A program made the position numbers and the translations under genes. A model generated the notes under the pieces. The model did not search any database, was not told the origin of the DNA, and saw only the letters and a list, made by a program, of their open reading frames with translations. A stretch of 64,000 bases of DNA, taken from assembly GCA_910577315.1 (NCBI GenBank), contig CAJTME010000009.1, positions 1 to 64,000 on the forward strand, read 5' to 3'. Every line of letters starts with the position of its first letter. Position 1 is the first letter of the stretch. The DNA comes from an uncultured Muribaculaceae bacterium. GTDB lineage: Bacteria > Bacteroidota > Bacteroidia > Bacteroidales > Muribaculaceae. Below are positions 61,307-64,000 of this stretch, piece after piece.

Positions 61307-64000
61307 ATGAAACCAATCAATAAAATATTCATGGTAGTCTGCATGCTCTTTGCCGCTCTGGCGGCAAAGGCGCAGACCGCCACCGTGACAGGTGTCGTTC
61401 TCGACGCTGACGGCCCCCTGCCCGGCGCATCTGTGTTCGTCAAAGGAACGAACAACGCCGTTGTCACCGACTTTGACGGCAACTTTACCCTTTCAAACGT
61501 CGATGCCGCCAAAGCGACCCTCACCGTGTCGTATGTCGGCTATGAGAACAAAGAAGTCAAGCTCGACGGACGCACCTCGGGAATCGAAATCTTTATGGAA
61601 GCCAACTCGACCATGCTCGACGAAATGGTGGTCATCGGTTACGGCACACAGAAACGAGGCAACCTCACCGGTGCCCTCTCGTCAATCGAATCCGCCACCA
61701 TCGAACGCCTCCCCGTCGCCAACGTCGGCGAAGCCATGATTGGCCGTATGCCCGGCGTACAGGTAACAACCCCCGACGGCTCGCCCGATGCTGAAGTTAC
61801 CGTCCGCATCCGTGGCGGCAGCTCCATCACCCAGAGCAACGACCCCCTCGTGCTCATCGACGGCTTTGAAGGCAGCCTCAACGACGTGCCCGCCACCGAT
61901 ATCGACAACATCCAGGTGCTCAAGGATGCCGCTTCGACCGCCATCTACGGCGCACGCGGCGCCAACGGCGTTGTGCTCGTGACCACAAAGCGCCCCAACG
62001 AAGGCCGCGCCGTTGTCAACGTAAACGCCTACGTGCAGACCAAGGAACTCAGCAATAAAATTGACGTCCTCTCGCCCTACGACTTCGTCCGCGCAAACTA
62101 TGAGCGCATCGCTCCCAAGGGTGCAAGCGCCCGCTCCGGCTTCGCCAACAACTTCGGACAGGCCTACGAAACCTACATCTACCAGGGCTATGAAGGCAAC
62201 GACTGGCAAGACATCATCTTCGGCACCCATCCCGTATCTTGGGCCGTGGACGGCTCCATCAACGGCGGTAACGAGAAGTTCAAATACAAACTCAGCTTCA
62301 TGCACCAGGACCAGCCCAGCGTAATGCCCGACAACGGCCTCGTGCAGAACAACCTCAACCTCAACCTCAACCTCAAGCTCTGGGACTTCCTCTCGGTTGA
62401 ATTCCGCAACCGCTACATGAACAAGACCCTCAGCGGCCGTGGCACCGAAGGCGTCGGCCTGCTCACCTCACTCCAGGAGCAGCCCACCAACGGCCTCCAG
62501 GACTTCACCTCGGCTCCCGAGAACAACGAGCTCGTCGATGAAGAAACGCTCACCGACTACTACCACTACGACCCGCTTGAAAACAACAAGCGCTTCTACC
62601 GCAACCGCTACTCCTGGCTGCTCAACACCGGCATCGCCCTCAACTGGAGCATCATCAAAGGCATGACCCTCCGCAACGAATTCACATGGGAAAAATTCTA
62701 TCAGGACGACCGCCAGTTCAACGCCGCCAACTCAAACAGCGCTTCCAAGACCTACGGTCCCAACCTCACCGAGAAAGAAGACCACCGCACCAAGTGGCAG
62801 CTCACCAACACCCTCAACTACAATCTCGAATTTGACAAAATCCACAGCCTCCAGCTCATGGTCGGCCAGGAAATGAAGCATGAGGGCACCCACTTCTCGC
62901 GTGTCTATATCGGCCACTTCCCCGAAAATATCGAGGCTGCAAAGGCTTTCGACAACTACGCTCTCGGTACACCCCTCAGCAATACCTCCGGCACACCCTC
63001 GCCCGTGCGCATCTTCTCGTTCTTCGGTCGCGCAAACTACAGCTTCGACGACCGCTACCTCGCCACCGTAACCCTCCGTGCTGACGGCTCGTCCAAGTTC
63101 GCCCGCGGCAACCGCTGGGGCTACTTCCCCGCCGTGGCTCTCGCATGGCGCGCTTCCAACGAAGCCTTCCTCCGCGATTACACCTGGCTCTCGAACCTTA
63201 AGCTCCGTTTCTCGTACGGTCACTCCGGTAACGACCGCATCGACTCTGACCTTTACCTGAAGATGTATGCCCTCGGCGATGTCAGCAAGTCTCCCGGCTG
63301 GGGCGAACAGCAGAACTACTTCTACGACTTCAACAACAAATACCCCATCAACCCCAACGTGAAGTGGGAAACCACCATCACCCGCAACATCGGTATTGAC
63401 TACGGCTTCTTCAACGAACGCCTCAACGGCTCGCTCGAATTCTACTGGAACACCACCAAAGATCTCCTGCTCGCCACACAGATTCCCGGTGACACCGGCT
63501 TCACCACCATGCTCACCAACGTGGGCCAGACCTCCAACAAGGGTATCGAACTCAATGTCAACGGTTATATCGTCGAGAACCGCGACTGGACCCTCGGCGT
63601 GAACTTCAACATCGGCTTCAACAAAGGCAAAATCGACAAGCTCGCCGGCAGTGAGGAAGCTTTCTACTCGGAAGTCAGCAGAGTTGACGTAAACAACGAC
63701 GTATACTGGTATCGTGTGGGCGCCACCATGGGCACCATCCTCGGTTATGTCAACGACGGCTTCTACACCGTCAACGACTTCAACTATGACGAAATCGCCA
63801 ACACCTACACTCTCAAACCCGGTATCGTTGACTCATCGCTGCTGAGCGGTAACCTCCAGCCCGGTTCGCCCAAGTTCAAGAAACTTACTGACGATCCCGA
63901 TGACCCCGACCGCTACCGCCTCACCGCCGACGACCGCCAGATTATCGGCGAAACCACTCCTAAATTCTCGGGCGGTTTCGGTGTGAACGCCACATGGCAT
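61307..64000 (+). CDS. SusC/RagA-type TonB-linked outer membrane protein (3' truncated by window)
   Basis: 898 residues visible without a stop. Signal peptide 1-23 (ALAAKAQT). N-terminal carboxypeptidase-regulatory-like domain about 24-105 (GVVLDADGPLPGASVFVKGT, DFDGNFTLS), TonB-box region DEMVVIGYGTQKRGNLTGA, plug domain about 115-230 with VRIRGGSSI, LIDGFEG and IYGARGANGVVLVTT, then the 22-stranded barrel up to the window end. It imports glycan fragments across the outer membrane with a SusD partner expected just downstream. Pectin fragments are the likely cargo given the neighbours; this is inference. Confidence 0.93.
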   Translation, partial: MKPINKIFMVVCMLFAALAAKAQTATVTGVVLDADGPLPGASVFVKGTNNAVVTDFDGNFTLSNVDAAKATLTVSYVGYENKEVKLDGRTSGIEIFMEANSTMLDEMVVIGYGTQKRGNLTGALSSIESATIERLPVANVGEAMIGRMPGVQVTTPDGSPDAEVTVRIRGGSSITQSNDPLVLIDGFEGSLNDVPATDIDNIQVLKDAASTAIYGARGANGVVLVTTKRPNEGRAVVNVNAYVQTKELSNKIDVLSPYDFVRANYERIAPKGASARSGFANNFGQAYETYIYQGYEGNDWQDIIFGTHPVSWAVDGSINGGNEKFKYKLSFMHQDQPSVMPDNGLVQNNLNLNLNLKLWDFLSVEFRNRYMNKTLSGRGTEGVGLLTSLQEQPTNGLQDFTSAPENNELVDEETLTDYYHYDPLENNKRFYRNRYSWLLNTGIALNWSIIKGMTLRNEFTWEKFYQDDRQFNAANSNSASKTYGPNLTEKEDHRTKWQLTNTLNYNLEFDKIHSLQLMVGQEMKHEGTHFSRVYIGHFPENIEAAKAFDNYALGTPLSNTSGTPSPVRIFSFFGRANYSFDDRYLATVTLRADGSSKFARGNRWGYFPAVALAWRASNEAFLRDYTWLSNLKLRFSYGHSGNDRIDSDLYLKMYALGDVSKSPGWGEQQNYFYDFNNKYPINPNVKWETTITRNIGIDYGFFNERLNGSLEFYWNTTKDLLLATQIPGDTGFTTMLTNVGQTSNKGIELNVNGYIVENRDWTLGVNFNIGFNKGKIDKLAGSEEAFYSEVSRVDVNNDVYWYRVGATMGTILGYVNDGFYTVNDFNYDEIANTYTLKPGIVDSSLLSGNLQPGSPKFKKLTDDPDDPDRYRLTADDRQIIGETTPKFSGGFGVNATWH

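Overview
The window is a chromosomal segment of a gut-type Bacteroidales bacterium, most likely a Muribaculaceae (S24-7) relative. The evidence is: TAnnTTTG-type -7 promoter boxes; a SusC-type TonB-dependent receptor with PUL lipoproteins; a one-protein hybrid two-component regulator with AraC output; secreted polysaccharide-degrading enzymes ending in a short 'FNLQG...GLYI...GKK' tail; and the ftsK-lolA-like-trxB gene order. Base composition is GC-rich for the order. No tRNA, rRNA, CRISPR array or prophage block was seen, and no stretch over 300 bases lacks a gene.

Layout. 1-5.2 kb: end of an unidentified gene, a degenerate tyrosine recombinase, a secreted M6 metalloprotease, and an intact tyrosine recombinase preceded by a 12-bp inverted repeat with a 9-bp spacer. 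5.2-21.6 kb: mostly housekeeping genes: rarA; an operon of small membrane protein, PstS-like lipoprotein and TPR protein; RluA-family synthase and fmt; phosphohexomutase; cdsA; YitT; then the + strand run dedA-rpe-ftsK-lolA-like-trxB; and a DUF1893 gene. 21.7-45.6 kb: carbohydrate catabolism: a GH28-GH105 fusion diverging from xylB-xylA-xylE plus a secreted binding protein; a large multidomain pectin methylesterase; two tandem PL1 pectate lyases; a second secreted binding protein; and a coupled GH3-GH43 pair. 45.7-46.7 kb: a nitronate monooxygenase-like gene. 46.8-54.2 kb: the galacturonate operon uxaC-exuT-uxaB-uxaA-CE12/CE8 on the - strand. 54.5-58.4 kb: the hybrid two-component regulator. 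58.7-64 kb: two lipoproteins and a susC-like gene cut by the window end.

How the genes fit together. Esterases (CE8, CE12) deacylate pectin, PL1 lyases and the GH28 domain cut homogalacturonan, and GH105 removes unsaturated uronate ends. GH3 and GH43 probably release pentoses from side chains or xylan. Galacturonate enters through ExuT and is processed by UxaC, UxaB and UxaA toward 2-keto-3-deoxygluconate; xylose enters through XylE and is processed by XylA and XylB. KDG kinase and aldolase are not in the window.

The strongest unusual observations are: (1) the hybrid regulator appears to lack its whole HATPase domain and has a K in place of the H-box glutamate; (2) six catabolic promoters share an AATTTTYC-like box 32-33 nt upstream of the -7 element; (3) several gene ends carry degenerate arrays of exactly 7-nt units, in places arranged as long inverted repeats and in places supplying the stop codon of the gene; (4) a catalytically disabled recombinase lies beside a locus with an intact one; (5) the short C-terminal tail divides the secreted proteins into two classes.
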